Shown: positions 27,611 to 37,522 of the stretch, in pieces
How the letters are laid out: each line of letters starts with the position of its first letter
Numbering within the stretch: position 1 is the first letter of the stretch
DNA from: Giesbergeria anulus
GTDB taxonomy: Bacteria; Pseudomonadota; Gammaproteobacteria; Burkholderiales; Burkholderiaceae_C
DNA: 64,000 nucleotides
Direction: 5' to 3'
NCBI RefSeq assembly: GCF_900111115.1
Contig: NZ_FOGD01000003.1
Location: 124,001 to 188,000, forward strand
Position numbers and translations under genes: made by a program
Notes under the pieces: model-generated
Told to the model about the DNA's origin: nothing
The model's input: the letters and a program-made list of their open reading frames with translations, nothing else
Databases searched by the model: none

Positions 27611-28909
27611 TTAATAGCCCAAGCGCGCTGGAAGCCACAGGGCCAGCGCCGGAAACGCGATCACCAGCACCATGACCAGGAACATGGAGAACAACATCCA
27701 CCCCACCCAGCGCACGGTGGACTCCATGCGCACGCCAGCAATGCGGCACGACACCATCAGATTGACGGCCAGTGGCGGCGTAAATTGGCCCAGCGCTACT
27801 TTGAGGGTCAGGATGACGCCAAACCACACCGGGTCCCAGTGGTAGTGCTGCATGATGGGCAACAGCAGGGGAACAAAAATCAAAAAGATGGAGATGCCAT
27901 CCAAAAACATGCCCACCGTGACCAGCAGCAAGATCAGCAGGGCCAGTACGCCATATTCGCCCAGCCCTGAGTTCACAATCGCCTTGGCTACTGGGTCAAT
28001 CACCCCCAGCGTCGAGAGCGAATAGGCAAAAATACCGGCCAGCGATACCACCAGCAAAATCACGGCTGACAGCTCGCCAGACTCGCGCAGAATGGGGAAC
28101 AAGTCACGCACCGCAATGGTGCGGTGGATCACCATGCCAACAAACAAGCCATAAAACACCGCTACCACTGCAGCCTCGGTGGGCGTAAACCAACCGGCGC
28201 GCATACCGCCCAAAATGAGTACTGGCGCAGCCAAGCCCCAAGCGGCTTCGCGCAGGCTTTGCCAAAACAGGGGGCGGGGCAACTCGGCTTCTAGCGCCCC
28301 CATTTTGTGTTTGCGTGCCATCCACACAGCGGGCACGATCAAGGCTAAACCGGCCAAAATGCCGGGTATCATGCCCGCCGCAAACAGCGCGGGCACTGAG
28401 GCCCCCGGTACCAGCACCGAATAAATAATAAAAGCCACCGAGGGCGGAATCAAAATATCGGTGGCTGCTGCCGCCCCCACCACACTGGCCGAGAACGAGG
28501 CCGGATAGCCCGCCCGCGACATGGCGGCAATCATCACGCCACCCACCGCTGCGGCATTGGCCGGGCCGGAGCCAGAAATACCGCCCAAAAACATCGCCAC
28601 CGCAATGGCTACCAGCGGCAACATGCCGGGGCCGCGCCCCACAATCGCTACGGCAAAATTGACCAGCCGCAGGGCCACGCCTGATCGGTCAAAAATGGAA
28701 CCCACCAGCACAAACATCGGAATCGCCAGCAGGGGGTATTTACCCAGCCCGGCATAAAAGTTTTGTGGCACGGCCAGCAGGCCAAACCACTGGCTGTCTA
28801 GATTGGCTACGGCAATGGCAGCAGCACCGGCCAGCCCCAAGGCGGCACCAATGGGCACGCCTACCAACATCATCAGCAGAAACGCTGCAAACAACAGGGT
28901 GGCGATCAT
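27611..28909 (-). CDS. dctM: TRAP transporter large permease DctM
   Basis: About 432 residues with a dozen hydrophobic helices and DctM motifs (GGISGSGPANAAAVGG, a conserved AADILIPPS-like segment and LLPIMQHYHWDPVWFGV). It is the sodium-driven translocation subunit for organic acids. ATG 28909 overlaps the dctQ stop by four bases; the upstream in-frame extension is inside dctQ. No periplasmic binding protein (DctP) gene lies next to it, which is unusual. Confidence 0.95.
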   Translation of the reverse strand: MIATLLFAAFLLMMLVGVPIGAALGLAGAAAIAVANLDSQWFGLLAVPQNFYAGLGKYPLLAIPMFVLVGSIFDRSGVALRLVNFAVAIVGRGPGMLPLVAIAVAMFLGGISGSGPANAAAVGGVMIAAMSRAGYPASFSASVVGAAAATDILIPPSVAFIIYSVLVPGASVPALFAAGMIPGILAGLALIVPAVWMARKHKMGALEAELPRPLFWQSLREAAWGLAAPVLILGGMRAGWFTPTEAAVVAVFYGLFVGMVIHRTIAVRDLFPILRESGELSAVILLVVSLAGIFAYSLSTLGVIDPVAKAIVNSGLGEYGVLALLILLLVTVGMFLDGISIFLIFVPLLLPIMQHYHWDPVWFGVILTLKVALGQFTPPLAVNLMVSCRIAGVRMESTVRWVGWMLFSMFLVMVLVIAFPALALWLPARLGY

Positions 28910-29457
28910 GGTTGATGCTCCGGCAAAAACTCTACATCCGGCTGCTTGCCGCGCCGAATGAACAAGCCAATGGCTCGCACCGTGATCAACGCGGAAAAAA
29001 TAGGCAACCAGACCGAGTACCACCACTGCGGCACGCCAATACCGGGCGAGGTCTCTTCAAAGCGGTAGTCATCCCAGACCACACGCACACTCAACACCGC
29101 AATGGTGCCAAACAGCAAAGCCACCATCAGCGCACCAAAACGGGCCAAAAAACGCCGCCGTGCACCAGAGCCGCTCTCGGCAAAGTACTCGATACGGATA
29201 TGCCGGTCACGGGCCACCGCAGCCGAACCTGCCACTAGCGCCAGTGCAATCATCAAAAATACGGAAATCTCTTCTGTCCAAGCAATCGAGTTGTTGGTGA
29301 AGTAACGGGCCAGCACATTAGCCAAAGTAATGAGCGCCAAGGCCGCCATGATGAGCACGGTCAGTCCATCTTCAATGTACAAGGCGCGAGGCTCGGTGCC
29401 AGCAGAGGGTGTCGCACCCCCGGTGTCGGGCTGCTCGGTGGGGGAAGGAGAGGGCAT
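28906..29457 (-). CDS. dctQ: TRAP transporter small permease DctQ
   Basis: About 183 residues from ATG 29457. Four membrane helices and the DctQ motifs NVLARYFTNNSIAWTEEIS and RDRHIRIEYF identify the small membrane subunit that pairs with DctM. The proline/Thr-rich first 27 residues are extra. The frame is open upstream to 29655, but that part overlaps the divergent LysR gene and is not expected to be translated. Confidence 0.92.
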   Translation of the reverse strand: MPSPSPTEQPDTGGATPSAGTEPRALYIEDGLTVLIMAALALITLANVLARYFTNNSIAWTEEISVFLMIALALVAGSAAVARDRHIRIEYFAESGSGARRRFLARFGALMVALLFGTIAVLSVRVVWDDYRFEETSPGIGVPQWWYSVWLPIFSALITVRAIGLFIRRGKQPDVEFLPEHQP

Positions 29458-29568
29458 GGGCAAAGACAAGTTCGAGAAAAACAAAATGCGCCCTGAAAGC
29501 GCGGGGCCTATTATGCGTTTGGCCTGCGCCTGCTCCGCAGGGCCTAGGCAGCGCCCCATAATCAACCC

Positions 29569-30519
29569 ATGGAAACCAAGTGGCTTGAAGACTTTGTCAG
29601 TCTGGCAGAAACCCGTAGCTTTAGCCGGTCGGCGCAGTTGCGCCACGTTACGCAACCGGCATTCTCCCGGCGCATTCAGGCGCTAGAGGCTTGGGCGGGC
29701 ACCGATCTGGTCGATCGCAGCTCCTACCCCACACGCCTGACCGCCGCAGGCAAAACCTTGTACGACCAAGCGCTGGAGATGTTGCAAGCGCTGCACAACA
29801 CGCGCACTACCTTGCGCGCACACGGCAGCTCTAGCCAAGACATGATCGAGTTTGCTGTGCCGCACACGCTGGCCTTCACTTTCTTTCCCGCTTGGGTATC
29901 GGGCCTGCGCACCCAGTTTGGGCCATTCAAGAGTAGGCTGATTGCGCTCAATGTCCATGATGCGGTGATGCGGCTGGTAGAAGGCAGTTGCGACCTGCTT
30001 ATCACCTACCACCACGCGGCGCAGCCCTTGCCACTCGATGCCCAGCGCTACGACATGGTGATGCTGGGCCAAGAGGTGTTGGCCCCTTACACCAAGCCTG
30101 ATGTACGGGGCAAACCACTGCATGTGTTGCCAGGCCGGGCTGGTCAGCCCTTGCCCTATCTGGGTTATGCACCGGGGGCCTATTTGGGTGAGGTCACGGA
30201 CATGATTCTGAAACGATCGGCCTTGCCGATGCACTTAGACCGGGTTTATGAAACCGACATGGCCGAGAGCCTAAAAGCCATGGCCCTGCAAGGGCATGGG
30301 ATTGCTTTTTTGCCCTATAGCGCTGTGCAGAAAGATCTAGAACAGGGCCGTTTGGTACGTGCCGAGCCTGCCGGGCTGCCAGTGTTGGAGCTGACGATGG
30401 ACATACGTGCTTGCCGCAACATGTCTTCAGGCAAAGAAACTAGCAAAAGTACCGCACAAGCCCTATGGACATTTTTGCAAACCCAATCTACCGTGCAGAC
30501 AGAGGCCCATATTGCCTGA
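29569..30519 (+). CDS. LysR-family regulator, HypT/YjiE-like
   Basis: A 316-residue regulator. The N-terminal winged helix starts METKWLEDFVSLAETRSFSRSA and has QPAFSRRIQALE, features shared with HypT (YjiE), the hypochlorite-responsive regulator. The C-terminal effector domain ends with GIAFLPYSAVQ. It is divergent from dctQM, with a 111-base gap, and upstream of gltI; it may regulate either. A near-palindrome, GGCCTGCG to CGCAGGGCC at 29521-29544, is a possible binding site. The HypT assignment rests on resemblance only. Confidence 0.85.
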   Translation: METKWLEDFVSLAETRSFSRSAQLRHVTQPAFSRRIQALEAWAGTDLVDRSSYPTRLTAAGKTLYDQALEMLQALHNTRTTLRAHGSSSQDMIEFAVPHTLAFTFFPAWVSGLRTQFGPFKSRLIALNVHDAVMRLVEGSCDLLITYHHAAQPLPLDAQRYDMVMLGQEVLAPYTKPDVRGKPLHVLPGRAGQPLPYLGYAPGAYLGEVTDMILKRSALPMHLDRVYETDMAESLKAMALQGHGIAFLPYSAVQKDLEQGRLVRAEPAGLPVLELTMDIRACRNMSSGKETSKSTAQALWTFLQTQSTVQTEAHIA

Positions 30520-30561
30520 TTCCGTAAAAATTGGAGTGTCATCTGTCACCACGAGGCCATC

Positions 30562-30578
30562 TGGGCAAGTATCTTGCT
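30562..30578 (+). promoter_or_regulatory. sigma-54-type promoter candidate for gltIJKL
   Basis: The sequence TGGGCAAG-TATC-TTGCT has GG (30564-30565) and GC (30576-30577) separated by exactly 10 bases. It matches the sigma-54 -24/-12 consensus except for two positions. Transcription would start near 30589, giving a leader of about 54 bases before gltI. Sigma-54 control of acidic-amino-acid ABC transporters is known in pseudomonads. The call is by eye only. Confidence 0.4.
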
Positions 30579-30642
30579 AAGGTAATGTTCTGTGCGATGT
30601 CACCGTTTTTGCACCTTCCATTTCATCCACAAGGAGAGCTCC

Positions 30643-31542
30643 ATGAAAAAACACCTGCTGGCCCTGGCCATTACCACTTTGGCTGCCACAGCCGCCGTTG
30701 CACAAACTGGCGACACCTTGGCTAAGATCAAATCCTCAGGCAGTGCCACCTTGGGCGTGCGTGAATCCTCCGGTTTGGGTTACACCCTTGGCAATGGCAA
30801 GTATGTTGGTTTTCATACAGAAATGGGCGAACGGGTGCTGGCGGACATTCAAAAACAGCTGGGTTTGGGCAAACTAGAGCTTAAGTACCAGCCCGTAACG
30901 TCGCAAAACCGCATTCCGCTGATCACCAATGGCACCGTAGATTTGGAGTGCGGCTCCACCACCAACAATGCAGCCCGCCAAAAAGATGTCGCTTTTGCCA
31001 TCACCACCTATGTCGAAGAAGTGCGCATTGCCGTCAAGGCCAATTCGGGCATTCAGGCCATCAAAGACCTGAACGGCAAGAACGTGGCTGTGACTACTGG
31101 CACCACTTCGGTGCAGCACTTGCGCAAGCATGAACGCGCAGGTGGTGTGGACTTTAAAGAAGTCATGGGTAAAGACCATGCCGACAGCTTCTTGTTGCTT
31201 GAAACAGGCCGTGCTGATGCTTTCGTGATGGATGGCTCCATTTTGGCGGCCAATATTTCTAAGGCCAAGAACCCAGCAGACTTCAAGATCGTCGGTGAAG
31301 TCATCTCTGTCGAGCCTATTGCCTGCATGTTGCGCAAGGACGATCTTGCCTTCAAGAAGGCGGTAGACGACAGCATCAAGCGCCAGATTGCCGATGGTTC
31401 GCTGGCCAAGCTCTACGACAAGTGGTTCATGCAGCCCGTGCCTCCCACCAACACCAAAATCGGCCTGCCCCTGTCTGAGGCTACCAAGGCCGCTTGGGCC
31501 AATCCTAACGATAAGCCTTTGGAAGACTACGCCAAGAAGTAA
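30643..31542 (+). CDS. gltI: glutamate/aspartate ABC transporter binding protein
   Basis: About 299 residues. A signal peptide (about 1-21, cleavage after VAQ) is followed by a type-3 solute-binding fold with GVRESSGLGYTLGNG and the segment TNGTVDLECGSTTNN typical of GltI/AatJ. It starts at ATG 30643 after AAGGAG. It feeds the GltJK permease and GltL ATPase encoded next. A terminator-like hairpin after it probably lets it be made in excess over the membrane parts. Confidence 0.95.
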   Translation: MKKHLLALAITTLAATAAVAQTGDTLAKIKSSGSATLGVRESSGLGYTLGNGKYVGFHTEMGERVLADIQKQLGLGKLELKYQPVTSQNRIPLITNGTVDLECGSTTNNAARQKDVAFAITTYVEEVRIAVKANSGIQAIKDLNGKNVAVTTGTTSVQHLRKHERAGGVDFKEVMGKDHADSFLLLETGRADAFVMDGSILAANISKAKNPADFKIVGEVISVEPIACMLRKDDLAFKKAVDDSIKRQIADGSLAKLYDKWFMQPVPPTNTKIGLPLSEATKAAWANPNDKPLEDYAKK

Positions 31543-31560
31543 GCCTAGCTAGCCACTGCA

Positions 31561-31595
31561 CCCCTTCAAGCGGTGGCGTTTGAAGGGGATTTTTT
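31561..31595 (+). terminator. intra-operon terminator between gltI and gltJ
   Basis: Perfect 9-bp arms CCCCTTCAA (31561-31569) and TTGAAGGGG (31580-31588), then A and six T. Partial read-through would give high gltI and lower permease expression. The downstream genes could otherwise have their own promoter, but only 24 bases remain before gltJ. Confidence 0.85.
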
Positions 31596-31619
31596 GTCCA
31601 TACAGGAAAGGACCACGCT

Positions 31620-32372
31620 ATGGCCTGGGATTGGCAGGTGTTCTGCGAGGACACCATTGAACGCGCGCCCGTGCAGGGTTGTTTTGGCAAGGGCGGGGAC
31701 ATTACTTACCTCGATTGGATGTTGTCCGCTTGGGGCTGGACGCTATCAGTATCGCTGTTGGCCTTGTTGCTGGCCTTGTTGCTGGGCACCTTGGTAGGCA
31801 CCTTGCGTACCCTGCCCGACCGCCCCCGTATCGTGCAATTGGGCAATGCTTGGGTAGAGTTGTTTCGCAACATACCGCTACTGGTACAGATTTTCTTGTG
31901 GTACCACGTGCTGCCCACTTTTTTTCCGGCTTTGCAGGCTGTGCCGGGGTTTGTGCTGGTGGTGCTGGCACTGGGATTTTTTACCTCGGCACGCATTGCC
32001 GAGCAGGTGCGCTCCGGTATTGAAACTTTGCCTCGCGGCCAGCGCTATGCAGCCATGGCGATGGGTTTTACTACCTTCCAGAGTTACCGCTATGTGCTGC
32101 TGCCTGCCGCCTTTCGGATCATCATCCCGCCACTGACCAGCGAGACGATGAACATCTTCAAAAATTCTTCGGTGGCCTTTGCCGTTTCGGTGGCTGAATT
32201 GACGATGTTTGCGATGCAGGCACAAGAAGAAACCGCACGTGGTGTTGAGGTCTATCTGGGTGTCACAGCGTTGTATGTGGTGTCAGCTTTTGCTATCAAC
32301 CGCATCATGGCTTTTATCGAACAACGGGTGCGCGTGCCCGGTTTGCACGCTGCCAGCGGCGGAGGACATTGA
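31620..32372 (+). CDS. gltJ: glutamate/aspartate ABC transporter permease
   Basis: A 250-residue permease of the polar-amino-acid family. A short N-terminal region is followed by five membrane helices and the EAA loop (EQVRSGIETLPRGQRYAAMAMG) near residue 130. ELFRNIPLLVQIF is the family signature. The ribosome site AGGAAAGGA precedes ATG 31620. gltK starts two bases after its stop. Confidence 0.95.
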   Translation: MAWDWQVFCEDTIERAPVQGCFGKGGDITYLDWMLSAWGWTLSVSLLALLLALLLGTLVGTLRTLPDRPRIVQLGNAWVELFRNIPLLVQIFLWYHVLPTFFPALQAVPGFVLVVLALGFFTSARIAEQVRSGIETLPRGQRYAAMAMGFTTFQSYRYVLLPAAFRIIIPPLTSETMNIFKNSSVAFAVSVAELTMFAMQAQEETARGVEVYLGVTALYVVSAFAINRIMAFIEQRVRVPGLHAASGGGH

Positions 32373-32373
32373 T

Positions 32374-33039
32374 ATGAATCTCGATCTGTCCTTTTACAAC
32401 TGGGACCTCATCAGCAATTTTGTGCTCAAGGGGTTGGGCTTTAGTCTGATGCTCACAGTGGTGGCTACCATTGGTGGTATTTTGCTGGGCACCGTGCTGG
32501 CACTGATGCGCCTGTCGGGGCGCAAATGGCTGGATGTGCCCGCCACCATTTACGTCAATGGGATGCGCAGCATTCCGCTGGTGATGGTGATTTTGTGGGT
32601 ATTCTTGCTCGCCCCGATGTTGATTGGCCGCCCGATTGGCGCAGAGTTGTCGGCCATCGTCACCTTTGTGGCTTTTGAGGCAGCTTACTTTAGCGAAATC
32701 ATGCGCGCTGGCATCCAAGCCATTCCACGCGGCCAGATTTTTGCTGGGCAAGCCTTGGGCATGACCTACGGCCAAAATATGCGGCTGGTGGTGTTACCGC
32801 AGGCGTTTCGCAACATGCTGCCGGTGCTGCTCACGCAAACCATCATTTTGTTTCAAGATACCTCGCTGGTCTATGCCATTGGTGCTTACGACATGCTCAA
32901 GGGCTTTGAAGTGGCAGGCAAAAATTTTGGCCGCCCGATTGAAGCCTACCTCGCTGCTGCCGCAGCGTACTTTGCCATTTGCTATGCACTGTCGTGGACG
33001 GTCAAGCGCTTGCACCGCAAAATTGCCATCATCCGCTAA
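32374..33039 (+). CDS. gltK: glutamate/aspartate ABC transporter permease
   Basis: About 221 residues from ATG 32374, preceded by GGCGGAGG. Five membrane helices and the EAA loop (SEIMRAGIQAIPRGQIFAGQALGM) identify the second permease of the GltIJKL uptake system. The frame opens upstream at 32209 inside gltJ, but the family N-terminus fits 32374. gltL follows after 24 bases. Confidence 0.95.
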   Translation: MNLDLSFYNWDLISNFVLKGLGFSLMLTVVATIGGILLGTVLALMRLSGRKWLDVPATIYVNGMRSIPLVMVILWVFLLAPMLIGRPIGAELSAIVTFVAFEAAYFSEIMRAGIQAIPRGQIFAGQALGMTYGQNMRLVVLPQAFRNMLPVLLTQTIILFQDTSLVYAIGAYDMLKGFEVAGKNFGRPIEAYLAAAAAYFAICYALSWTVKRLHRKIAIIR

Positions 33040-33063
33040 AGCCGACTGCCGAAAGGAATTACC

Positions 33064-33801
33064 ATGATTGAACTTAAAAATGTCTCCAAATGGTATGGCA
33101 GCTACCAAGTGCTGACCGATTGCTCGGCCCGTATTGGCCGGGGTGAGGTGGTGGTGGTGTGCGGGCCATCCGGCTCAGGCAAGTCCACCCTCATCAAAAC
33201 CATCAATGCGCTAGAACCGATCCAGTCGGGCGAGATTTGGGTCGATCGTGTGCCCCTGCACGACCCGCACACCAACTTGCCCAAGTTGCGTGCTCACGTG
33301 GGCATGGTGTTTCAGCATTTTGAGTTGTTCCCGCACCTGTCGGTGACGGAAAACCTGACCATTGCGCAAATCAAGGTGCTGGGGCGTACGGCTGATGAGG
33401 CCAAGCAGCGTGGCCTCAAAATGCTAGACCGCGTAGGCTTGATAGCGCACAAAGACAAGTTTCCGGGCCAGCTCTCCGGTGGTCAGCAGCAGCGTGTGGC
33501 CATTGCCCGCGCCCTGAGCATGGACCCCATCGTGATGCTGTTTGACGAGCCGACTTCGGCCCTCGACCCCGAAATGGTGGGCGAGGTGCTCGACGTGATG
33601 GTGGGCCTAGCCCAAGAAGGCATGACCATGATGTGCGTGACCCACGAAATGGGTTTTGCGCGCAAAGTAGCCAGCCGTGTGATTTTTATGGATGTGGGCG
33701 GCAAAATTTTGGAAGATTGTTCCAAAGACGACTTCTTCAATCACCCTGAGGCACGCCAGTCCCGCACCAAAGAGTTCTTGAACAAAATCCTGCAACATTG
33801 A
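33064..33801 (+). CDS. gltL: glutamate/aspartate ABC transporter ATPase
   Basis: A 245-residue ATPase. Walker [10 protein letters not shown] lies at about 38-46, the Q-loop at [15 protein letters not shown], the signature at [15 protein letters not shown] and Walker B at [13 protein letters not shown]. It energises GltJK. It is the last gene of the operon; no clear terminator was seen in the 69 bases after it. Confidence 0.96.
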   Translation: MIELKNVSKWYGSYQVLTDCSARIGRGEVVVVCGPSGSGKSTLIKTINALEPIQSGEIWVDRVPLHDPHTNLPKLRAHVGMVFQHFELFPHLSVTENLTIAQIKVLGRTADEAKQRGLKMLDRVGLIAHKDKFPGQLSGGQQQRVAIARALSMDPIVMLFDEPTSALDPEMVGEVLDVMVGLAQEGMTMMCVTHEMGFARKVASRVIFMDVGGKILEDCSKDDFFNHPEARQSRTKEFLNKILQH

Positions 33802-33870
33802 ACTGTGCCAATGTGGTCTGCCTGCATGGCGGCCACGGCGTTGTTTCGCATTTTTTAGAAAGGAGACGCC

Positions 33871-34497
33871 ATGCGTTGTTCCACAATCATCCGCCGTTGT
33901 ATTGGCTTGCTGGGGGCCGCTGCCGTCAGTTGGGCCGGAGCCGTAGAAACAGCCAGTTTTGATCTGGCTACAGGGCGGTTGACGTTGCCACTGGTAAAAA
34001 TTGATGGCAACACCCAATTTAGAGATGTGATTTTGCGACTGAGCAACCCCGGACAGCTGCAACTCAATGACAGCGCAGTGGGTAGCCAGATTGAGTTTTT
34101 GTCTAGCGGCAATGTGCTGCGCCTGCCCCAAGTGACGGTGGCTGGTGTGACTTACCCGCGAGTTAGTTTGGCCAACCCGGCTTTCTCATTAGAGAGCTAT
34201 GGTGCCATCGTGCTCGACACCAATCTACAAGGCCAATATCGGCTAGAAGTGCAGGTCACGGCCCAAGGGTTTGCTGCCCCCCCCATCGTGCTTGAAAACG
34301 TGCCCAAGCCCAGCACCCAAGACGAGTTTTGCAATGATCCGCAACTACGCGAGAACATCATCCAATCCACCAGTGGCATCACCGGCTCTTGGGCAATGAA
34401 CTCGTGCAGCTTCAATGGCACAGTGGGCAACATCAGCATGACACTGACCACGCCCTTCTTTACCCTGCCTTACAGCGCTACCTACACTTACCGCTAA
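33871..34497 (+). CDS. exported protein of unknown function
   Basis: A 208-residue protein with a probable signal peptide (about 1-24, ending near AGAVETA). The body is beta-rich, with an N-terminal part of alternating strands ([14 protein letters not shown]) and a C-terminal part holding a Cys pair (EFCNDP and NSCSFNG) that could form a disulfide. A Shine-Dalgarno AAAGGAG precedes ATG 33871. I do not recognise a family. It stands between gltL and pyrC with no evident functional link. Confidence 0.7.
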   Translation: MRCSTIIRRCIGLLGAAAVSWAGAVETASFDLATGRLTLPLVKIDGNTQFRDVILRLSNPGQLQLNDSAVGSQIEFLSSGNVLRLPQVTVAGVTYPRVSLANPAFSLESYGAIVLDTNLQGQYRLEVQVTAQGFAAPPIVLENVPKPSTQDEFCNDPQLRENIIQSTSGITGSWAMNSCSFNGTVGNISMTLTTPFFTLPYSATYTYR

Positions 34498-34531
34498 AGA
34501 AAAGAGGGCTGGGCAATGGGAAAATAGCGCC

Positions 34532-35587
34532 ATGACCACGCCTACCTCTGCCCCCACCCGCATCACCCTGACCCGCCCTGACGACTGGCACCTGCATGTG
34601 CGCGATGGTGCTGCTTTGCACACCGTTGTACCGCATACTGCTGCCCAGTTTGGCCGGGCCGTCATCATGCCCAACCTCAAACCGCCAGTGACCACGGCGG
34701 CACAGGCGTTGGCTTACAAAGAGCGCATTTTGGCTGCTGTGCCCGCTGGCGTGGCTTTTGAGCCACTGATGACGCTCTACCTCACAGACAAGCTGCCGCC
34801 CGAAGAAATTGGCCGTGCCCAAGAAGCTGGTGTGGTGGCCTGCAAACTTTACCCAGCCGGTGCCACTACCAACAGCGATGCCGGCGTCACGGATTTACGC
34901 AAAATTTACCCCACGCTGGCAGCCATGCAGCGCGCTGGTATGCCGCTGCTGGTGCACGGCGAAGTGACCAGCGCCGATATTGACCTGTTTGACCGCGAAG
35001 CGGTGTTTATCGACACGCAACTGATTCCGTTGCGTCGCGATTTTCCAGAACTCAAGATTGTGATGGAGCACATCACCACCAAAGAGGCTGCACAGTACGT
35101 GTCCGAGGCTGGCCCCCATACCGCCGCCACCATCACAGCGCACCACCTGCTCTACAACCGTAATGCCATTTTTACGGGTGGTATTCGCCCGCATTACTAC
35201 TGCCTGCCAGTGCTCAAGCGCGAAACCCACCGTGTGGCACTGGTGCAAGCGGCCACCAGCGGCGCGCCCCAGTTCTTTTTGGGCACCGATAGCGCTCCGC
35301 ACCCGGCGCACCTGAAAGAGCATGCCAGTGGCTGCGCCGGTTGTTATACCGCCCATGCCGCGATGGAGTTGTATGCCGAGGCGTTTGACAACGCAGGTGC
35401 CTTGGACAAACTCGAAGGCTTTGCCAGCTTGCATGGCCCGGCTTTTTACGGGTTGCCGCGTAACCAAGGCAGCATCACTCTGCAACGAGAAAGCTGGACA
35501 TCACCTGAGAGCTTTGCCTTTGGCGAGGCCCAACTCAAGCCGCTGCGCGGGGGCGAGGCCCTGCCGTGGCGGCTGGTCACAGGGTAA
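34532..35587 (+). CDS. pyrC: dihydroorotase
   Basis: A 351-residue zinc amidohydrolase closing the dihydroorotate ring in pyrimidine synthesis. WHLHVRDG gives the first two metal His, CKLYPAGAT the carbamylated Lys near residue 110, VHGEV and EHITTK further ligands and GTDSAPH the catalytic Asp near 253. This is the class II (PyrC) type of full length. Monocistronic, ending with a strong stem-loop at 35596-35621. Confidence 0.97.
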   Translation: MTTPTSAPTRITLTRPDDWHLHVRDGAALHTVVPHTAAQFGRAVIMPNLKPPVTTAAQALAYKERILAAVPAGVAFEPLMTLYLTDKLPPEEIGRAQEAGVVACKLYPAGATTNSDAGVTDLRKIYPTLAAMQRAGMPLLVHGEVTSADIDLFDREAVFIDTQLIPLRRDFPELKIVMEHITTKEAAQYVSEAGPHTAATITAHHLLYNRNAIFTGGIRPHYYCLPVLKRETHRVALVQAATSGAPQFFLGTDSAPHPAHLKEHASGCAGCYTAHAAMELYAEAFDNAGALDKLEGFASLHGPAFYGLPRNQGSITLQRESWTSPESFAFGEAQLKPLRGGEALPWRLVTG

Positions 35588-35595
35588 ATACGCAC

Positions 35596-35621
35596 CCCAG
35601 CAGCACATCTGTGTTGCTGGG
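35596..35621 (+). terminator. stem-loop after pyrC without a U-tract
   Basis: CCCAGCAGCACA pairs with TGTGTTGCTGGG with one G-T wobble over 11-12 pairs. No T-run follows, so it may stabilise the 3' end or act with Rho. The rest of the gap to 35761 shows no gene. Confidence 0.55.
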
Positions 35622-35761
35622 ACTGTCGTGTTTCATGAATCGTTTGATGGTGAGCCTAAGCAGCCAGCCAAAAGCCCACCACCCACCCCCTTGATTGGCC
35701 GATTACTGCCCCATGGCCGGTGATACCATGAACCACTCAATTCTTACCCCCCTACGGTTTC

Positions 35762-37498
35762 ATGGCTGCTGTTGACACCCCCCTCAAAGACCCAGCAACA
35801 GTTGCACTCCCAGGTTTGGGACGGGCACTCATTTCTGCCGGCAAGCTGACGCAGAAGGTTGCTGAGGACATCTATCGTAAATCGCAGTCCAGCCGCACCA
35901 GCTTTATTGCTGAGCTGACCGGCTCTGGGGCCATTTCTGCGGCGGATTTGGCCCATGCGGTATCTTCAGTGTTTGGCGCGCCCCTGCTCGACCTTAGTGC
36001 CGTTGATCCCCAGCGCCTGCCCAAAGACTTTCTAGACGCCAAAATTTGCAGCGCCTACCGTGTGGTGGTGCTGGCCAAGCGCAACAACCGGCTCATCATT
36101 GCCTCTGCCGATCCTACCGACCAAGAAGCGGCCGAGAAAATCAAATTCACCACCCAGATGGGCGTGGATTGGATCATTGCCGAGTACGACAAACTCAGTG
36201 CATTGGTCGATGCGGGCAGCAAAAGTGCTGCTGAGACGCTTGATGCCTTGAGCAACAGCGGCGATTTCACGTTTGACGACGTGCCGGTGGAAGAGGCTAC
36301 AGAAAGCCAAGACAACGCTGCGGCTGAAGTTGAAGATGCCCCGATTGTCAAGTTCTTGCACAAAATGCTGATTGACGCCTTCAATATGCGGGCCTCAGAC
36401 TTGCACTTTGAGCCTTACGAGCATTACTACCGCGTGCGCTTTCGCATTGACGGTGAGTTGCGCGAGATTGCCACGCCGCCTATTGCTATCAAAGATAAAC
36501 TGGCCTCGCGCATCAAGGTGATCTCGCGTCTGGATATTTCAGAAAAGCGCATCCCGCAAGATGGCCGCATGAAGCTCAAAGTGGGGCCAGACCGGGTGAT
36601 TGACTTTCGGGTCAGCACCTTGCCCACGCTGTTTGGCGAAAAAATCGTGATCCGTATTTTGGACCCCAGCAGTGCCAAGATGGGCATTGACGCCTTGGGC
36701 TACGACCCGGAAGAAAAGACCCGGCTCATGCAGGCCATTGGCCGCCCCTACGGCATGATTTTGGTGACTGGGCCTACTGGCTCCGGTAAAACCGTGTCGC
36801 TCTACACCTGCTTGAACCTGCTCAACCAGCCGGGCGTGAACATCGCCACCGCCGAAGACCCGTCCGAAATCAACTTGCCCGGTGTCAATCAGGTCAATGT
36901 GAATGAAAAAGCGGGCCTGACTTTTGCCGCCGCGCTTAAATCTTTCTTGCGTCAAGACCCGGACATCATTATGGTGGGGGAAATTCGCGATTTGGAGACG
37001 GCAGACATCTCTATCAAAGCGGCCCAAACTGGTCACTTGGTGCTCTCGACCCTGCACACCAACGATGCGCCCACTACGCTCACCCGGATGCGCAACATGG
37101 GCATCGCGCCTTTTAACATTGCTTCCAGCGTTATCTTGATTACCGCCCAGCGTTTGGCGCGGCGTTTGTGCCCACAATGCAAAGCGCCTGCCGACATTCC
37201 CCATGAAGCGCTGCTAGAAGCAGGCTTTAGTGACGAGGAAATCGATGGTTCTTGGGCACCCTATAAGGCGGTAGGTTGTTCGGCTTGCAACAACGGTTAC
37301 AAAGGGCGTGTCGGTATCTACCAAGTGATGCCTATTTCTGAAGAAATTCAGCGCATCATCCTGCGCGACGGTAGTGCGATGGACATCGCGGCACAGGCCA
37401 AGGCAGAGGGGGTGCGTTCCTTGCGTGCGTCGGGTTTGCATAAAGTCAAGGTGGGTCTGACCTCGCTAGAAGAAGTGCTGGCTGTTACCAACTTATAA
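35762..37498 (+). CDS. pilB: type IV pilus assembly ATPase PilB
   Basis: A 578-residue extension ATPase. An N-terminal MshE-like domain (about 25-160) is followed by the Asp box region, Walker [13 protein letters not shown] near 339, Walker B IIMVGEIRD near 403, a His box STLHTNDA and a zinc tetracysteine motif (CPQC, then CSAC about 45 residues later). It is a different paralogue from GspE (11561). It heads pilB-pilC-pilD, which assemble type IV pili. Confidence 0.97.
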   Translation: MAAVDTPLKDPATVALPGLGRALISAGKLTQKVAEDIYRKSQSSRTSFIAELTGSGAISAADLAHAVSSVFGAPLLDLSAVDPQRLPKDFLDAKICSAYRVVVLAKRNNRLIIASADPTDQEAAEKIKFTTQMGVDWIIAEYDKLSALVDAGSKSAAETLDALSNSGDFTFDDVPVEEATESQDNAAAEVEDAPIVKFLHKMLIDAFNMRASDLHFEPYEHYYRVRFRIDGELREIATPPIAIKDKLASRIKVISRLDISEKRIPQDGRMKLKVGPDRVIDFRVSTLPTLFGEKIVIRILDPSSAKMGIDALGYDPEEKTRLMQAIGRPYGMILVTGPTGSGKTVSLYTCLNLLNQPGVNIATAEDPSEINLPGVNQVNVNEKAGLTFAAALKSFLRQDPDIIMVGEIRDLETADISIKAAQTGHLVLSTLHTNDAPTTLTRMRNMGIAPFNIASSVILITAQRLARRLCPQCKAPADIPHEALLEAGFSDEEIDGSWAPYKAVGCSACNNGYKGRVGIYQVMPISEEIQRIILRDGSAMDIAAQAKAEGVRSLRASGLHKVKVGLTSLEEVLAVTNL

Positions 37499-37522
37499 AT
37501 ATTGCACAAGCAAGGGAGCGCC

